A stretch of 32,850 nt of DNA from Alistipes sp. (GCA_017654125.1 JAFNYX010000033.1:1-32850); one strand, 5' to 3'; shown: positions 17,197 to 25,597, numbered from the stretch's first letter. Notes: generated by a model not told the origin, from the letters alone. Numbers and translations are program-made.

Positions 17197-17302
17197 GTTG
17201 AGGGTGCAGATTGTTCCCCGTAATTTACGAAACTGTTTGAATCGGGCTTTTGCCCTGCCAGAGAGTGGTTTGAGCAGTTTCCGACGCGTTAAAGGAGGTG
17301 CT

Positions 17303-18196
17303 ATGACAGACCGCTTTATTGCATATATCGAACGCGAACGCCGCTACTCACCTCTCACGGTGCGTAACTATCGCCACGACATCGAGTGTTTTGCTGCGTG
17401 GTGGTGTGATTACTACGGCCGTCAGGAGTTCGCTCCTGCGGAGGTCACGGCAGAGGATGTGCGCGAGAGGGTTATGCAGCGTGTCGAGTGCTTGGCTCCC
17501 GCTTCGGTCAATCGCGAACTCTCATCGCTCAAAAGTTTTTTCCGCTATCTGCGCAGTCGTGGCGAGGTTTCGTCCGACATCTTCAAGAGGGTTTCACAAC
17601 TCAAAAAACCGCACCGTCTGCCGACCTTTGTGCCGGAGACGAAGATGGAGAGCGTGCTCGAACAGGTGCGTCACGAGAGTGATGCCGGCGCATTTCGCCA
17701 ACAACGCAACGCACTCATCATATCGTTGCTCTACGGCTGTGGCATACGTCTTGCCGAGTTGTGTGGCGTAAAGATGGCGGATGTCACACCCGATGGGATG
17801 TTGCACGTGCGGGGCAAGGGCGACAAGGAGCGTATCGTGCCACTGCAACCCGCACTCGCAAAGCGTATCGAGCGGTACGTTGCCGTGTTGCGCGAGCGTG
17901 GGTTTGCTACGACGGCCGATGCTCCGCTCATCGTCGGCAATAAGGGCCGAGCATTATCACGAGCGACTATTCAGCGTGTGGTGCGCGACGAGTTGTCGGT
18001 GGCGGATGTCAAGGGGCGAAAGAGTCCGCACGTATTGCGCCACACCTTCGCAACGCATCTGCTCAACCGCGATGCCGACCTGCGCGAGATACAGGAATTG
18101 ATGGGCCACGAGTCGTTGCAGACGACGCAGGTCTATACGCATAACAGCATCTCTCGCCTGAAAGGAACATACTCCAAGGCCCATCCGCACGGATAG
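17303..18196 (+). CDS. Tyrosine recombinase, XerC/XerD type
   Basis: This 297-residue enzyme should resolve chromosome dimers at dif. The N-terminal SAM-like DNA-binding domain starts FIAYIERERRYSPLTVRNY. The catalytic domain shows all expected residues: Arg149 (GCGIRLAEL), Lys172 (GKGDKER), His243 and Arg246 (HVLRHTFATHL), His269 (MGHESLQTTQ) and the nucleophile Tyr278 (VYTH). Length, a compact N-terminal domain and chromosomal neighbours favour a housekeeping Xer over a mobile-element integrase. Whether it is XerC or XerD cannot be settled from the sequence. The start is fixed by an unusually good Shine-Dalgarno for this phylum, AAAGGAGGTG, at 17291-17300. The frame stays open upstream, but without coding character. 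hpf follows 113 bases later. Confidence 0.93.
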   Translation: MTDRFIAYIERERRYSPLTVRNYRHDIECFAAWWCDYYGRQEFAPAEVTAEDVRERVMQRVECLAPASVNRELSSLKSFFRYLRSRGEVSSDIFKRVSQLKKPHRLPTFVPETKMESVLEQVRHESDAGAFRQQRNALIISLLYGCGIRLAELCGVKMADVTPDGMLHVRGKGDKERIVPLQPALAKRIERYVAVLRERGFATTADAPLIVGNKGRALSRATIQRVVRDELSVADVKGRKSPHVLRHTFATHLLNRDADLREIQELMGHESLQTTQVYTHNSISRLKGTYSKAHPHG

Positions 18197-18204
18197 TGCC
18201 AATC

Positions 18205-18239
18205 GGATGGCAGTCGTGCAGGAAATGGATGGCAGTCGT
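18205..18239. repeat. Direct repeat, 13 bp, two copies 22 bases apart
   Basis: GGATGGCAGTCGT occurs at 18205-18217 and 18227-18239 in the spacer between xer and hpf. The copies are identical. No known site type is recognised. Confidence 0.7.
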
Positions 18240-18257
18240 ACGTAAAAAAGATTTTAC

Positions 18258-18288
18258 AGGGGCAGACTCGCAACGAGGCGAAACCCCT
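18258..18288 (+). promoter_or_regulatory. Hairpin in the hpf leader
   Basis: AGGGG (18258-18262) pairs with CCCCT (18284-18288), and inside it CTCG-CAA-CGAG forms a second short stem. The structure ends 21 bases before the hpf start codon. It has no following U-run, so it is a leader structure rather than a terminator. Its role is unknown. Confidence 0.35.
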
Positions 18289-18309
18289 TAACCATAAAAC
18301 GTTATAATT

Positions 18310-18597
18310 ATGGATATTAAGATTCAATCGTTGAAATTCGATGCGAGCAAGCAGCTCGTCGAGTTCGTGGAGAAAAAGATGGCACGTTTGGAGCGTTTTG
18401 CCGAGCGTCCGACCGGTGTGGATGTCGTTTTACGACTTGAAAAAGATAGCGAAAAAGGCAATAAGGTAGCCGCAGTGGCATTGCATGTTCCGGGCGGCGA
18501 TATAGTTACGGAACAGCACGCAAAAACCTTTGAGGAGGCGGTTGATTTGGCTCTCGATGCCATAAAACGTCAGATTGAGAAGCGTCGCGATAAGTAG
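18310..18597 (+). CDS. hpf: Ribosome hibernation-promoting factor (short HPF/RaiA type)
   Basis: HPF binds the small ribosomal subunit in slow-growing cells and silences 70S ribosomes. The 95-residue protein is a single beta-alpha-beta domain starting MDIKIQSLKFDASKQLVEFV, with the typical EKKMARLERF helix, the strand VAAVALHVPGGDIVTE and the final helix FEEAVDLALDAIKRQIEKRRDK. It lacks the C-terminal dimerisation domain of long HPF, so it is the short form usual in Bacteroidota. It is downstream of xer, a pairing I know from related genomes. There the tRNA cluster and tuf usually follow, but here a terminator and a convergent gene do. Confidence 0.93.
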   Translation: MDIKIQSLKFDASKQLVEFVEKKMARLERFAERPTGVDVVLRLEKDSEKGNKVAAVALHVPGGDIVTEQHAKTFEEAVDLALDAIKRQIEKRRDK

Positions 18598-18650
18598 GCG
18601 CACTTCGCTTCACAACAATTAAACAGTTGTGATACAACTTCTATAAACAG

Positions 18651-18683
18651 AGGGTTGCCCGACAGATTAGTTGGGCAACCCCT
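18651..18683. terminator. Intrinsic terminator between convergent hpf and wbqC-like genes
   Basis: AGGGTTGCCC (18651-18660) and GGGCAACCC (18673-18681) form a 9-10 bp GC-rich stem with a 12-base loop, followed by TTATTTT in the plus direction. The 12 bases GGTTGCCCGACA recur in the terminator at 32301-32330. Confidence 0.85.
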
Positions 18684-18722
18684 TATTTTGTGGTCTGGTT
18701 GTATTGTTTTCAGATTGAAATT

Positions 18723-19328
18723 TTAGAGCGAAGAGGCGAGAAAATCGGCCGTCGAAAGACCCTCGCTCATCATCACGTCGAGCACCGAAAGATTCGGCAC
18801 GAACGGCATGCGGTCGGAGAATGGTTGGAAGTATTCGGGCGTCACATAGTCGCTCTCCCGATGCTTCGGTCGCAGGTCCATATCCTGCTCTCCCGCAACC
18901 ACATACGCATCTGAACGCTCAACTTTCGGAGCAACACCCAACAGTCGAAAAATCTCCTCTTGCAACTCCATGTCGTAGTCCACCAAGAACTTCCACTCGC
19001 GGCGATAGAATCGCTCCACACGCTCGGCCACAAGGTCGAAATATGGCGACGAACGGTAAGCCGAGAGGATTGCCGTCCAATGGCGGTGCTGCCAGCGTGT
19101 CGAGTAGTCGATTTGCACATCGCAGACCGGTGTCTGCGGACGATTCGCTCGCACGAGAGGCACCGAGAGCGACATCACTCCGCCGGCGGTCATAATCTCG
19201 GTACGGTTGCGCTGCGAACGCTTGATGTAGTGTTCGTGCAGGTCGATGACGCACTCGTCGGCCGTCAGTAGGCGGGCAAAGTACTCGGCATCGCCCCAAT
19301 ATGTTACAGGTAGTATCAGTCGTCCCAT
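18723..19328 (-). CDS. WbqC-like family protein
   Basis: The 201-residue soluble protein begins MGRLILPVTYWGDAEYFARLL and has the WbqC hallmark of an N-terminal P-x-x-Y segment, an H-Y-I-K-R-S-x-R-N-R-T block, a L-x-V-P-L-V motif and a W-x-x-x-H-W-x-x-I-x-x-A-Y-x-x-x-P-Y-F stretch. The C-terminus reads PYFQPF-like (EYFQPFSDRMPFVPNLSVLD). The family is named for a gene in an O-antigen cluster and its reaction is unproven; in Bacteroidota it is usually outside such clusters. It starts 18 bases after ispG, so it is probably co-transcribed with it. A functional tie to isoprenoid synthesis is not established. Confidence 0.85.
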   Translation of the reverse strand: MGRLILPVTYWGDAEYFARLLTADECVIDLHEHYIKRSQRNRTEIMTAGGVMSLSVPLVRANRPQTPVCDVQIDYSTRWQHRHWTAILSAYRSSPYFDLVAERVERFYRREWKFLVDYDMELQEEIFRLLGVAPKVERSDAYVVAGEQDMDLRPKHRESDYVTPEYFQPFSDRMPFVPNLSVLDVMMSEGLSTADFLASSL

Positions 19329-19346
19329 ATGCTTTCTCTCTTGGCC

Positions 19347-20828
19347 CTATGCTTCGCGCCAATCGCCGTTGGCCTTGATAAGTTCAATCAGCGCATCAAG
19401 CGCCTCCTCCTGCGGAATGTTGCGGGCAACCACCTCACGACCCTTGTAGAGCGTGATACGACCGGCCGCCGCGCCAACATAGCCATAGTCGGCATCCGCC
19501 ATCTCGCCCGGACCATTTACGATGCAGCCCATAACGCCTATTTTCAGCCCTTTAAGGTGTGACGTGCGCTCCTTAATCTGCGCCAACGCATGTTCGATGT
19601 CGTAGAGCGTGCGACCACAACTCGGACAGGCGATATACTCGGTCTGCGAAATGCGAACGCGGGCCGCTTGCAGTATGGCAAGCTCGATACGGCGCACCTG
19701 CTCCGGCTCATGTTGCGGAGCGTCAATCCACACTCCATCGGCAAGCCCGTCGAGGAAGAGCATACCCATATCTGCCGCCGCACGAACGGCAAGCGTCTCT
19801 ATATCAGCATCGTCGTAACGACGACGAATGACAACGGGTTGAGACGGCTCGGCATCGAGCAGCGCAGCACGCCACTCAGCGGTCGGGTTGTCGGACGTAG
19901 CCTCCACAACGCAGAAGCGGTCGGTTATTTCGTCATGCGTAATCGGTGTCAGGATGTCGGTGCGACGACGAAATTCTGTCGGCGAATAACGCTCGGGATG
20001 CGTCACAGGAAAATACCCCTCGCGCTTGGCGAAATGCTCGACAAGCAATTGAGCCACAGGAACTTCATTCTGCGGTGGCTCGGTGAGCGACACACGAATC
20101 GTGTCGCCAATGCCATCCGCCAACAGTGCACCAATGCCGACCGCGCTCTTGATGCGACCCTCCAAATCGTTGCCCGCCTCGGTGACGCCGAGGTGTATCG
20201 GATAGTGCATCCCTTCGCGCTCCATCGCCTCGACAAGCAGTCGGTAGGCGTGAACCATTACGCGCGTGTTGCTCGATTTCATCGAGACCACCACCTGGTT
20301 GAAATCCGCTGCACGCAGACGATGCAGAAACTCCATAGCCGAGGCAACCATACCCTGCGGAGTGTCGCCATAGCGGTCGAAAATATGGCGGGCAAGCGAA
20401 CCGTGATTGACGCCGATGCGGAGTGCAACACCGCGCCGACGGCACTTTTCAACGAGACGCTCCAAATCGTCACCGTCGAGACGATAGTTACCCGGATTGA
20501 TACGCACCTTATCGACATAATCGGCTGCAATTGAGGCGATTTCCGGCACAAAGTGAATATCGGCAACCACCGCTGTACGATAGCCGTCGGCGCGCAGTCG
20601 CGGCACGATTTCGGCAAATGCTTCACCCTCACGACGTCCCTGTGCTGTAAGACGCACAATCGGTGCACCTGCATCTGCAATTTGCTCTATTTGCGCGACG
20701 CTTGCCACGATGTCGGCCGTTGCGGTGTTGGTCATCGACTGTACGGCAATCGGATGTTCTCCGCCGATTATTGAGTCGCCAATGTTCACCTCACAGGTAT
20801 AGCGACGAGCGTATTCGTTCAAATTCAT
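19347..20828 (-). CDS. ispG: 4-hydroxy-3-methylbut-2-enyl diphosphate synthase IspG (GcpE)
   Basis: IspG is the 4Fe-4S enzyme of the next-to-last step of the MEP isoprenoid pathway, reducing the cyclic diphosphate MEcPP to HMBPP. The 493-residue protein has the TIM-barrel start (IGGEHPIAVQSMTNT, VVADIHFVPEIA, KVRINPGNY, GVNHGSL) up to about residue 265. A middle insertion (about 265-395) follows, then the C-terminal cluster domain with Cys401 and Cys404 (CPSCGRT), Cys435 (MGCIVNGPGE) and Glu442. The insertion marks the long plant/Bacteroidota type, but such forms are usually near 600 residues, so this one is short. The ATG at 20828 is chosen; a GTG at 20846 is possible. The next enzyme, IspH, is encoded at 22547 on the other strand. 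Confidence 0.96.
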   Translation of the reverse strand: MNLNEYARRYTCEVNIGDSIIGGEHPIAVQSMTNTATADIVASVAQIEQIADAGAPIVRLTAQGRREGEAFAEIVPRLRADGYRTAVVADIHFVPEIASIAADYVDKVRINPGNYRLDGDDLERLVEKCRRRGVALRIGVNHGSLARHIFDRYGDTPQGMVASAMEFLHRLRAADFNQVVVSMKSSNTRVMVHAYRLLVEAMEREGMHYPIHLGVTEAGNDLEGRIKSAVGIGALLADGIGDTIRVSLTEPPQNEVPVAQLLVEHFAKREGYFPVTHPERYSPTEFRRRTDILTPITHDEITDRFCVVEATSDNPTAEWRAALLDAEPSQPVVIRRRYDDADIETLAVRAAADMGMLFLDGLADGVWIDAPQHEPEQVRRIELAILQAARVRISQTEYIACPSCGRTLYDIEHALAQIKERTSHLKGLKIGVMGCIVNGPGEMADADYGYVGAAAGRITLYKGREVVARNIPQEEALDALIELIKANGDWREA

Positions 20829-20845
20829 CTTCGCAACATTTTTCA

Positions 20846-20853
20846 CAAAAATA
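20846..20853 (-). promoter_or_regulatory. Bacteroidetal -7 element upstream of ispG
   Basis: TATTTTTG on the minus strand lies 18 bases upstream of the ATG. There is no TTTG at the -33 distance. Such a short leader would favour the ATG at 20828 over the GTG at 20846. Confidence 0.35.
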
Positions 20854-21068
20854 CAAAGAATATTGCTAATCTGCTCCTCTTCTTACACGCTTTTTTGTTG
20901 CTGGTGTAAAAAACCGAAAATTTTCAATCTCCTCCCATCAACCCTCCCTCCCCCAAAAAACCATTCTACACATACCGCCAAAGGGGTTATCGAGAAGGGA
21001 ACTCCTGCGAAGCAGGAAAATCGACACAAAATAGGTCGAAAAAGACCCTGTATTCTCACTTTTTTGCG

Positions 21069-21076
21069 TATATTTG
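21069..21076 (+). promoter_or_regulatory. Bacteroidetal -7 element upstream of the LysE-type gene
   Basis: TATATTTG is a full -7 match 46 bases before the start codon. No TTTG occurs at the -33 distance, so it is a half-site prediction. Confidence 0.42.
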
Positions 21077-21121
21077 CAAGAAGTTTGCGACCATAGTGGT
21101 GGCTTTTGTGTTGGAAACAAT

Positions 21122-21784
21122 ATGTTGATAACGATTATTGATATTCTTTTGCGCGGTGTTGCCGTCGGTTTGGCCTCGTCGATTACGGTGGGTCCGGTCG
21201 CGGTGCTGTGCATCCAGCGCACGCTGAGCAAGACGCGCCTGGCTGGTCTCGTGTCGGGTATGGGCGTGGCGTGTGCCGATACGATGATGGCAATCATCGC
21301 CTACTTCTTCTATGCGATGTTGGAGTCGCAAATTAAGCAGTACTCCCACATCCTGAGCGTCGTGGGCGGTCTGTTTGTGGTGGTGGTAGGTGTGGTGATT
21401 TTCTTCCAAAATCCGGTGCCGCAGATTCGTCGCAATCGAGCCGGCAACTCGACGCTGTGGAAGGACTTCTCGTCGATGTTCGGCTTCACGATAGCCAACT
21501 TCGTGGTGGTGATTCCATACATTCTCGCCTTCTTTGCGATGTTCGGCATCGGTGCAGGCGGTACGGAACATACCCCATCGTCGCTCGTGACGAGCTTGTT
21601 CATCATCGCGGGCTTCCTCTGCGGAGCCGCAGCGTGGTGGTGGTTGCTCACGTCACTCATCAGCTTATTCCGCCGTCGATTTCGTCCGCGTCACATGCTG
21701 ACCATAAACCATGTAGCGGGTATCGTTATCGGACTGCTCGGTGTTTACACCATTTTATCCACATTTTATAACATTATTCCATAG
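21122..21784 (+). CDS. LysE/RhtB-family exporter
   Basis: The 220-residue inner-membrane protein has about six hydrophobic helices and the family start GVAVGLASSITVGPVAVLCIQRTLSK, where G-P-V-A-V-L-C-I-Q-R is the usual LysE signature. The second helix runs GLVSGMGVACADTMMAIIAYF, and the protein ends with a G-I-V-I-G-L-L-G-V-Y helix. LysE members export amino acids or small metabolites; the substrate here is unknown. The ATG at 21122 is preferred to an upstream TTG because it begins directly before the first helix. Its stop codon directly abuts the cmk start codon (TAG-ATG), so expression is coupled. Confidence 0.87.
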   Translation: MLITIIDILLRGVAVGLASSITVGPVAVLCIQRTLSKTRLAGLVSGMGVACADTMMAIIAYFFYAMLESQIKQYSHILSVVGGLFVVVVGVVIFFQNPVPQIRRNRAGNSTLWKDFSSMFGFTIANFVVVIPYILAFFAMFGIGAGGTEHTPSSLVTSLFIIAGFLCGAAAWWWLLTSLISLFRRRFRPRHMLTINHVAGIVIGLLGVYTILSTFYNIIP

Positions 21785-22492
21785 ATGACTACCTCACCCA
21801 AGAAAATAGTTATAGCAATCGACGGCTTCTCGTCGTGTGGCAAGAGTACATTTGCCAAATCAATCGCTGCCCGCCTGGGATACATCTTCATCGATACGGG
21901 TGCTATGTATCGTGCCGTGACGCTCTATGCGCTCGAAAATGGCGGCATCCGCAACGGCATCGTCGATGACGAGGCCATCGTGGCTCTGCTCTCCGATATC
22001 AGCATCACGTTCCGCTTCAACGCGCAGCGTGGCGCAAGCGACATCTACGTCAATGGAGATTTGGTCGAAGGTAAGATTCGCACCATCGAGGTCAGCAACT
22101 GCGTGAGTGCGGTCAGCTCGATACGCGAGGTGCGTGAAAAGTTGGTGGCAATGCAGCAGGAGATGGGTGCTGCGCGTGGTGTGGTTATGGACGGTCGCGA
22201 CATTGGCACGGTGGTCTTTCCGGATGCCGAGCTGAAAATCTATATGACGGCAGACGCAGCGGTGCGAGCCGAGCGTCGTTACGCCGAGCTGACGGCAAAG
22301 GGCGACAATGTGACGTTTGAGGAGATTCTCGAAAATGTCGTTTCGCGCGACAAAGCAGATATGAGTCGTGCCATTTCGCCATTGCGTCAGGCGGAGGATG
22401 CCATTGTGCTCGACAACAGCCACATGACGGTCGAGGAGCAGATGGCGTGGTTCGAGCGCGAGTTCGAGCGCGTACAGCAGTCGTTGGCATAA
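21785..22492 (+). CDS. cmk: Cytidylate kinase
   Basis: This enzyme phosphorylates CMP and dCMP with ATP in pyrimidine nucleotide salvage and synthesis. The 235 residues carry the P-loop GFSSCGKST (about residues 14-22), the DTGAMYRAVTLYAL motif of the family, the CMP-binding region VVMDGRDIGTVVFPDA and the lid/Arg-rich part V-S-R-D-K-A-D-M-S-R-A-I-S-P-L. Length fits the usual 220-235. It starts at the base after the LysE-gene stop and is followed 54 bases later by ispH, a pairing common in Bacteroidota. Confidence 0.97.
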   Translation: MTTSPKKIVIAIDGFSSCGKSTFAKSIAARLGYIFIDTGAMYRAVTLYALENGGIRNGIVDDEAIVALLSDISITFRFNAQRGASDIYVNGDLVEGKIRTIEVSNCVSAVSSIREVREKLVAMQQEMGAARGVVMDGRDIGTVVFPDAELKIYMTADAAVRAERRYAELTAKGDNVTFEEILENVVSRDKADMSRAISPLRQAEDAIVLDNSHMTVEEQMAWFEREFERVQQSLA

Positions 22493-22546
22493 TATGCCCG
22501 CTTGCAAGGGCTCTCTTGTGACGTTTCACCCACATAGGTATCGGGT

Positions 22547-23410
22547 ATGAAGGTTCAAATTGACGATAAATCGGGTTTCTGTTTCGGCGTGGTGCGAGCC
22601 ATATCCGAGGCGGAGCGTGCCCTCTCCGAGGGTGGTAGAGTATTTTCGTTGGGCGACATCGTGCACAACCGTATGGAGGTGCAACGCTTGGAGCAACTCG
22701 GTCTGCGGACCATTACAGCAGAGGATATTCCCTCCATCTGCGGAGCGCGAATGCTTATCCGCGCACACGGCGAGCCACCTACGACCTACACCCTTGCGGA
22801 GCGATGCGGTGTGGGGGTGATTGATGCGACATGTCCCGTTGTGGCTGCCCTGCAAAAGAGGGTGAAACGCGCCCACGAGGCGATGCAGGCGGTCGGTGGA
22901 ACGGTTGTCATCCTCGGCAAGCGAGGCCACGCCGAGGTGGTCGGCCTGGCGGGTCAGGTTGAGGGCGATGTGGTGACTATCGAGGGCGAGCAGGATTTGT
23001 CGCTCATCGACTTCACGCATCCCGTCTATTTTCTCTCGCAGACGACGCAGAGTGTTGCTCTGTTCGAGTCGCTGGCGGAGCGTATGCGCACACTGTTGCC
23101 GACGTCCGAGATGCTGACGGCCGACGATACGATTTGCCGACGTGTTTCGTCACGCGAGGAGCATCTGCGCGAGTTTGCCGGTCAATTCGACGTCGTGGTC
23201 TTTGTCTGTGGTCGCAAGTCGAGCAATGGACGTGTGTTGTACGAAATTTGTCGCGAAGCAAATCCTCGTTCGTACAACATCGAGGAGGAGAGCGAGTTGC
23301 AGAGCGAGTGGTTCGATGGTGCGTCGTCGGTCGGCGTGTGCGGAGCTACATCAACACCCGAGTGGTTGATGCGTCGCGTGGCGGATGCTGTCGAACGAAT
23401 AAAAAATTAG
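22547..23410 (+). CDS. ispH: 4-hydroxy-3-methylbut-2-enyl diphosphate reductase IspH (LytB)
   Basis: IspH makes IPP and DMAPP from HMBPP in the last step of the MEP pathway, using a 4Fe-4S cluster. The 287-residue protein has its three cluster cysteines at 12 (SGFCFGV), 96 (DATCPVV) and 197 (DTICRR), the same numbers as in the E. coli enzyme. The conserved His residues appear in LGDIVHN, IRAHGEPP and KRGHAEVVG. The active-site block CGRKSSNGRVLYE precedes the C-terminus. The gene sits in the lysE-cmk-ispH run, about 1.7 kb from the divergent ispG start. Confidence 0.97.
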   Translation: MKVQIDDKSGFCFGVVRAISEAERALSEGGRVFSLGDIVHNRMEVQRLEQLGLRTITAEDIPSICGARMLIRAHGEPPTTYTLAERCGVGVIDATCPVVAALQKRVKRAHEAMQAVGGTVVILGKRGHAEVVGLAGQVEGDVVTIEGEQDLSLIDFTHPVYFLSQTTQSVALFESLAERMRTLLPTSEMLTADDTICRRVSSREEHLREFAGQFDVVVFVCGRKSSNGRVLYEICREANPRSYNIEEESELQSEWFDGASSVGVCGATSTPEWLMRRVADAVERIKN

Positions 23411-23443
23411 GACAAAACGATAACTCAAAAAGATACGAAAAAG

Positions 23444-23926
23444 ATGAAACGATACGTTCTTCGAAGCGTGAAATACCTGGTGATGATGTGCGCGCTGTGC
23501 GGTGCGCTGATATGGTTCAAGATTGAGCAGGAGCAGACGCCGATATCGTTCGGCGAGATGCTCGGCATATACTTCTCGACGTGGAACGGATGGGCGATGG
23601 CGGCAACCATCCTCGTTCTGGCGGCAACCTATCCGCTGTTCGGCTTCGTGCGCCGACGTGTGACGGGCTCGCTTGTGGAGGAGCGTCAGCAGGTGGTGGC
23701 AGCATTGGAGATGGAGGGCTACACGCTCGCAGGGGAGTCGGCCGAGGGGTTGCTCTTTCGCGGCAACGTCGTAAAGCGACTCACATCGCTCTTCGAGGAT
23801 GAGATTGTGGTGCGTCAGGCGAACGACGACGAGCTGGAAATCGTGGGCTTGCGTCGCGCTGTCGTGCGCGTGGCAATCCGTATGGAGGGTTATATCATAA
23901 ACAACAGACGAGTAAAGAATGGTTAG
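23444..23926 (+). CDS. Small membrane protein of unknown function
   Basis: The 160-residue protein has a basic N-terminus, two transmembrane helices (about residues 9-25, YLVMMCALCGALIWF, and 49-70, GWAMAATILVLAATYPLFGF) and a cytoplasmic C-terminal domain of about 85 residues with the pattern VVAALEMEGYTLAGESAEGLLFRG...RRAVVRVAIRMEGYI. The small C-terminal domain may be a simple alpha-beta fold. I do not recognise a named family. It begins 33 bases after ispH and its end overlaps the start of the S41 protease gene by eight bases, so the two are translationally coupled. That makes a link to protease function possible. Confidence 0.78.
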   Translation: MKRYVLRSVKYLVMMCALCGALIWFKIEQEQTPISFGEMLGIYFSTWNGWAMAATILVLAATYPLFGFVRRRVTGSLVEERQQVVAALEMEGYTLAGESAEGLLFRGNVVKRLTSLFEDEIVVRQANDDELEIVGLRRAVVRVAIRMEGYIINNRRVKNG

Positions 23927-25589
23927 ACGAGAGAGAAGAGTCATACGTGGCGTCGTGGTTGCGCTGGCGGCCGTGGTCGTGGTGGTGCTCTTTGTGAGGG
24001 CCACGCGCAACGACTTCGGTATGGGGCGCAATATGGAGATAATGCTCAACCTTATGCGGGCGTTGCAGACCGATTATGTTGATGAGGTCAATCCCGACGA
24101 GGTGATGCGTAACGGTGCGGCAGGCATTTGCTCGGCGCTCGACCCATATACGACCTATCTGCCCGAGGAGCAGATGTCGGACTTTACGACCATGACCACC
24201 GGCAAATATGGCGGTATCGGCGCGATGATTCGTCAGGACAGCAACCTCGTCCGCATTGCCGAGCCATATAAGGGTTCACCTGCCGACCGCGCAGGTTTGC
24301 AGATTGGCGACCTGATTGTTGCCATCGACGGTAAGGATATGACGGGCAAAAGCACGTCGGACGTGAGCGCATTGTTGCGTGGCGAGCCAAATACGACGGT
24401 GCGCGTCACCATCGAACGACTCCTCGACGGCGAGCGTGTCGAGAAGAAGATTCGTCGCGAGCGTATATCTATCCCGAGCGTATCGTATGCCGGCTATGTC
24501 GATGAGGGTACGGGCTACATCCGTCACGCCGACTTTACGGACGGCTGCTACGACGAGATGCGTGCTGCGGTGGAGCGATTGCAGCGCGAAGGTGTGCTCG
24601 AACGTCTTATTTTGGACTATCGTGGAAATGGTGGTGGCGTGATGCAGTCGGCGGTGAAGGTGCTCTCGTTGTTCCTCCCGAAGGGTACGACGGTGCTCTC
24701 GCTCAAAGGTCGCGCGGAGGGCGAGTCACGCACGTTCCGCACCGAGTATGAGCCGTTGCTGCCCGATGTGCCGATTGCCGTACTCATCAACAACAACTCA
24801 GCCTCGGCAGCCGAGATTGTTGCCGGTGCATTGCAGGATTTGGACCGCGCCGTACTGCTCGGTCAGCGCAGTTTCGGCAAAGGCTTGGTGCAGGGTACTG
24901 TACCTCTCGGCTACAACAGCTATCTGAAACTTACGACCGCAAAATACTATATCCCGTCGGGTCGATGTATCCAGGCGGTGCGCTACTCGTCGGATGGCCG
25001 CGCAGAGACAATGCCCGACTCGCTCATCACGGAGTTCCGTACGGCGGGAGGCCGCAAGGTCTATGATGGTGGCGGTATTACGCCCGATAGAAGTATAGAG
25101 CCGGAGTATGTGAGCAACTTCGCCGTCACGCTCTACCTGATGGGCATCATCGACGACTTTGGCGACGACTACTTCTGTCGTCACGCAACAGAGACGCTCG
25201 ACCCACATACATTCTCCATTACGGATGCCGATTACGAAGCCTTCACGGAGGAGGTTATCTCGCGCAACGTGCCATATAAGTCCGACTCGCGCCGCGCTTT
25301 GGAGCGTCTGCGCACGGCGCTCACCAAGGAGCGTTACGACGACGAGCGCATAGCGAGTGCTATCGAGCAGATTGACAAAGAGTTGGGCGACGACACGAAG
25401 AGCAACCTTGCAACCTATCGCAAGGAGATTGTAAGTGCCATAAACGACAATATCATCCTGCGCTACGCCTATTCAGAGGGTGTGATTGCCAACTCGCTGT
25501 CGGACGACAGCGGGGTGCGCGAAGCCACAGCACTGCTCCGCAACCGCGAGGAGTATGAGAGAATTTTGGGGCGAACGGGAGAGAAATAG
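23919..25589 (+). CDS. S41-family C-terminal processing protease (CtpA-like)
   Basis: The 556-residue protein has one N-terminal signal anchor (VVVALAAVVVVVLFV), an N-terminal helical part, a PDZ domain at about residues 90-165 (YGGIGAMIRQDSNLVRIAEP, GSPADRAGLQIGDLIVAIDG) and an S41 peptidase domain. The catalytic pair is Ser296 (NNNSASAAEI) and Lys321 (RSFGKGLVQG), spaced 25 residues apart as in Prc/CtpA. A C-terminal extension of about 150 residues is charged and helical. Such proteases trim or degrade envelope proteins in the periplasm. The ATG at 23919 overlaps the preceding gene by eight bases. Confidence 0.93.
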   Translation: MVRRERRVIRGVVVALAAVVVVVLFVRATRNDFGMGRNMEIMLNLMRALQTDYVDEVNPDEVMRNGAAGICSALDPYTTYLPEEQMSDFTTMTTGKYGGIGAMIRQDSNLVRIAEPYKGSPADRAGLQIGDLIVAIDGKDMTGKSTSDVSALLRGEPNTTVRVTIERLLDGERVEKKIRRERISIPSVSYAGYVDEGTGYIRHADFTDGCYDEMRAAVERLQREGVLERLILDYRGNGGGVMQSAVKVLSLFLPKGTTVLSLKGRAEGESRTFRTEYEPLLPDVPIAVLINNNSASAAEIVAGALQDLDRAVLLGQRSFGKGLVQGTVPLGYNSYLKLTTAKYYIPSGRCIQAVRYSSDGRAETMPDSLITEFRTAGGRKVYDGGGITPDRSIEPEYVSNFAVTLYLMGIIDDFGDDYFCRHATETLDPHTFSITDADYEAFTEEVISRNVPYKSDSRRALERLRTALTKERYDDERIASAIEQIDKELGDDTKSNLATYRKEIVSAINDNIILRYAYSEGVIANSLSDDSGVREATALLRNREEYERILGRTGEK

Positions 25590-25597
25590 AGAGTTTT

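Larger units (their letters stand above)
20829..21121. other. Divergent intergenic region between ispG and the LysE-type gene
   Basis: This 293-base spacer has the -7 elements for both directions, a C-rich stretch (20933-20955) and two small hairpins: CCTGC-GAA-GCAGG (21004-21016) and GGTC/GACC around AAAAA (21034-21047). I see no gene in it. Confidence 0.5.

Noticed and set aside
17303-18196. Tyrosine recombinase as a sign of an integrated element
   Set aside because: Length, motifs and neighbours fit a chromosomal Xer protein; there is no attachment-site duplication, tRNA or cargo block.
18611-18631. CACAAC/GTTGTG inverted repeat after hpf as a tRNA or regulator site
   Set aside because: The stem is only 6 bp with an A/T loop; no cloverleaf can be drawn and a clear terminator follows.
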